Shown: piece after piece, positions 5,058 to 5,537 of the stretch
Position numbering within the stretch: the first letter of the stretch is position 1
How the letters are laid out: each line of letters begins with the position of its first letter
Source: Candidatus Thiodictyon intracellulare
GTDB lineage: Bacteria; Pseudomonadota; Gammaproteobacteria; Chromatiales; Chromatiaceae
DNA: 5,537 bases
NCBI GenBank assembly: GCA_016292295.1
Contig: JADNEJ010000567.1
Location: 1 to 5,537 of the forward strand
Reading direction: 5' to 3'
Made by a program: the position numbers and the translations under genes
The notes under the pieces: generated by a model
The model's input: the letters and a program-made list of their open reading frames with translations, nothing else
Told to the model about the DNA's origin: nothing
Databases searched by the model: none

Positions 5058-5537
5058 ATGCCCCCTCCTACCAACCTCGATTGTATCGACTCTGCTGCCC
5101 TTTGCGCCGCTGTTCACCGCGTCGACCTGGTGCCATATGCAGGTCTTGGTGACCGGCACGCTGCTGGCCCAAGGCCCGCGCACAGTGGCTGCGGCCCTGC
5201 AGGTCATGGGGCTGAGGCGCGAACCATGGTTTGAGCGTTACCACCAGGTCCTGAGTTGGGGGCGCTGGTCGGGGGTGCAGGGGTCGCAGATCCTGCTGGG
5301 ACTGCTGATGGCGCTACTGCCGCCCGACTGGCCGATCCTGGTAGTGGTGGACGAGACCCTGGAGCAGCGCAAGGGCGCGTGCGTTGCCGTCAAGGGGATG
5401 TACCGCGATGCGGTACGCTCGAGCAAAAGTCGCGTGGTGACCTATCTGGGCCTGCAATGAGTCTGCATGGCGTTGATCGTCTCCTTGCCCTGGAGCCGGC
5501 GGCCCTGGGCGTTGCCGTTCCTGACCTTGCTGGCGCC
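5058..5537 (+). pseudogene. IS701-like DDE transposase, N-terminal half, frameshift and TGA, cut by window edge
   Basis: The frame read from about 5069 to 5457 contains TSIVSTLLPFAPLFTASTW, VLVTGTLLAQGPRTVAAALQ, PWFERYHQVLSWGRWSG, then ILVVVDETLEQRKGACVAVK and GMYRDAVRSSKSRVV. This is the pattern of IS701-like transposases (DDE superfamily), where the VVVDETLExRxG Asp (codon 5350-5352) is the first catalytic acid. The ATG at 5058 is in the wrong frame; dropping one C from the five-C run at 5061-5065 gives MPLLPTSIVSTLLPF, so a one-base insertion there likely broke the start. At 5458-5460 a TGA falls in GLQ*VCMALIVSLPWSRRPW, where relatives have Trp (GLRW or GLKW), suggesting TGG to TGA. The frame resumes with WALPFLTLLA to the right edge. 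Without repair it is inactive. Confidence 0.72.

Overview
This is a GC-rich window whose codon usage (third positions mostly G or C) and gene families fit a gammaproteobacterium. My best guess is a purple sulfur bacterium of the Chromatiaceae; this rests on remembered resemblance of the transposases and short repeats and was not tested. Almost every gene-like segment is damaged: partial transposases at both ends, a third in the middle, gene stumps, and longer genes broken by nonsense codons or a frameshift. It reads as decaying accessory chromosome rather than a working locus.

Layout: 1-201 (minus) is the N-terminal helix-turn-helix part of an IS630-like transposase with its start codon destroyed, running off the left edge. 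A short REP-like palindrome lies at 311-340. 429-557 (plus) is the C-terminal stump of a TSUP (TauE/SafE, YfcA-like) membrane transporter. 678-1370 (plus) is a DUF805 membrane protein whose natural stop seems lost, so its frame runs 186 bases into the gene on the opposite strand. 2785-1185 (minus) is a membrane-bound alpha/beta hydrolase with a multi-span C-terminal part, broken by three TAG codons, one frameshift and one TAA. 3465-2782 (minus) is a membrane-anchored SOUL haem-binding protein with one in-frame TAG; it overlaps the hydrolase start by ATGA, so the two were a translationally coupled pair. A palindromic repeat at 3522-3600 sits just upstream of that pair.

The right part holds a possible small exported protein (3842-4051), the first ~124 residues of a secreted TAP-type (tripeptidyl-aminopeptidase-like) hydrolase with another in-frame TAG (4048-4434), an AT-rich patch leading into the N-terminal remnant of a second transposase (4487-4705), about 350 bases without a recognisable gene, and a third, IS701-like transposase (5058 to the right edge) with a frameshift at its start and a TGA where a tryptophan is expected.

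The most notable pattern is that five in-frame TAG codons in three genes lie where glutamine fits, while the surrounding protein stays family-like. That could suggest UAG readthrough as Gln, but the TAA, the frameshifts, the truncations and the TGA-for-Trp in the same window point to ordinary recent pseudogenisation by C-to-T (and G-to-A) change. I see no CRISPR array, no RNA gene and no defence or biosynthetic system.
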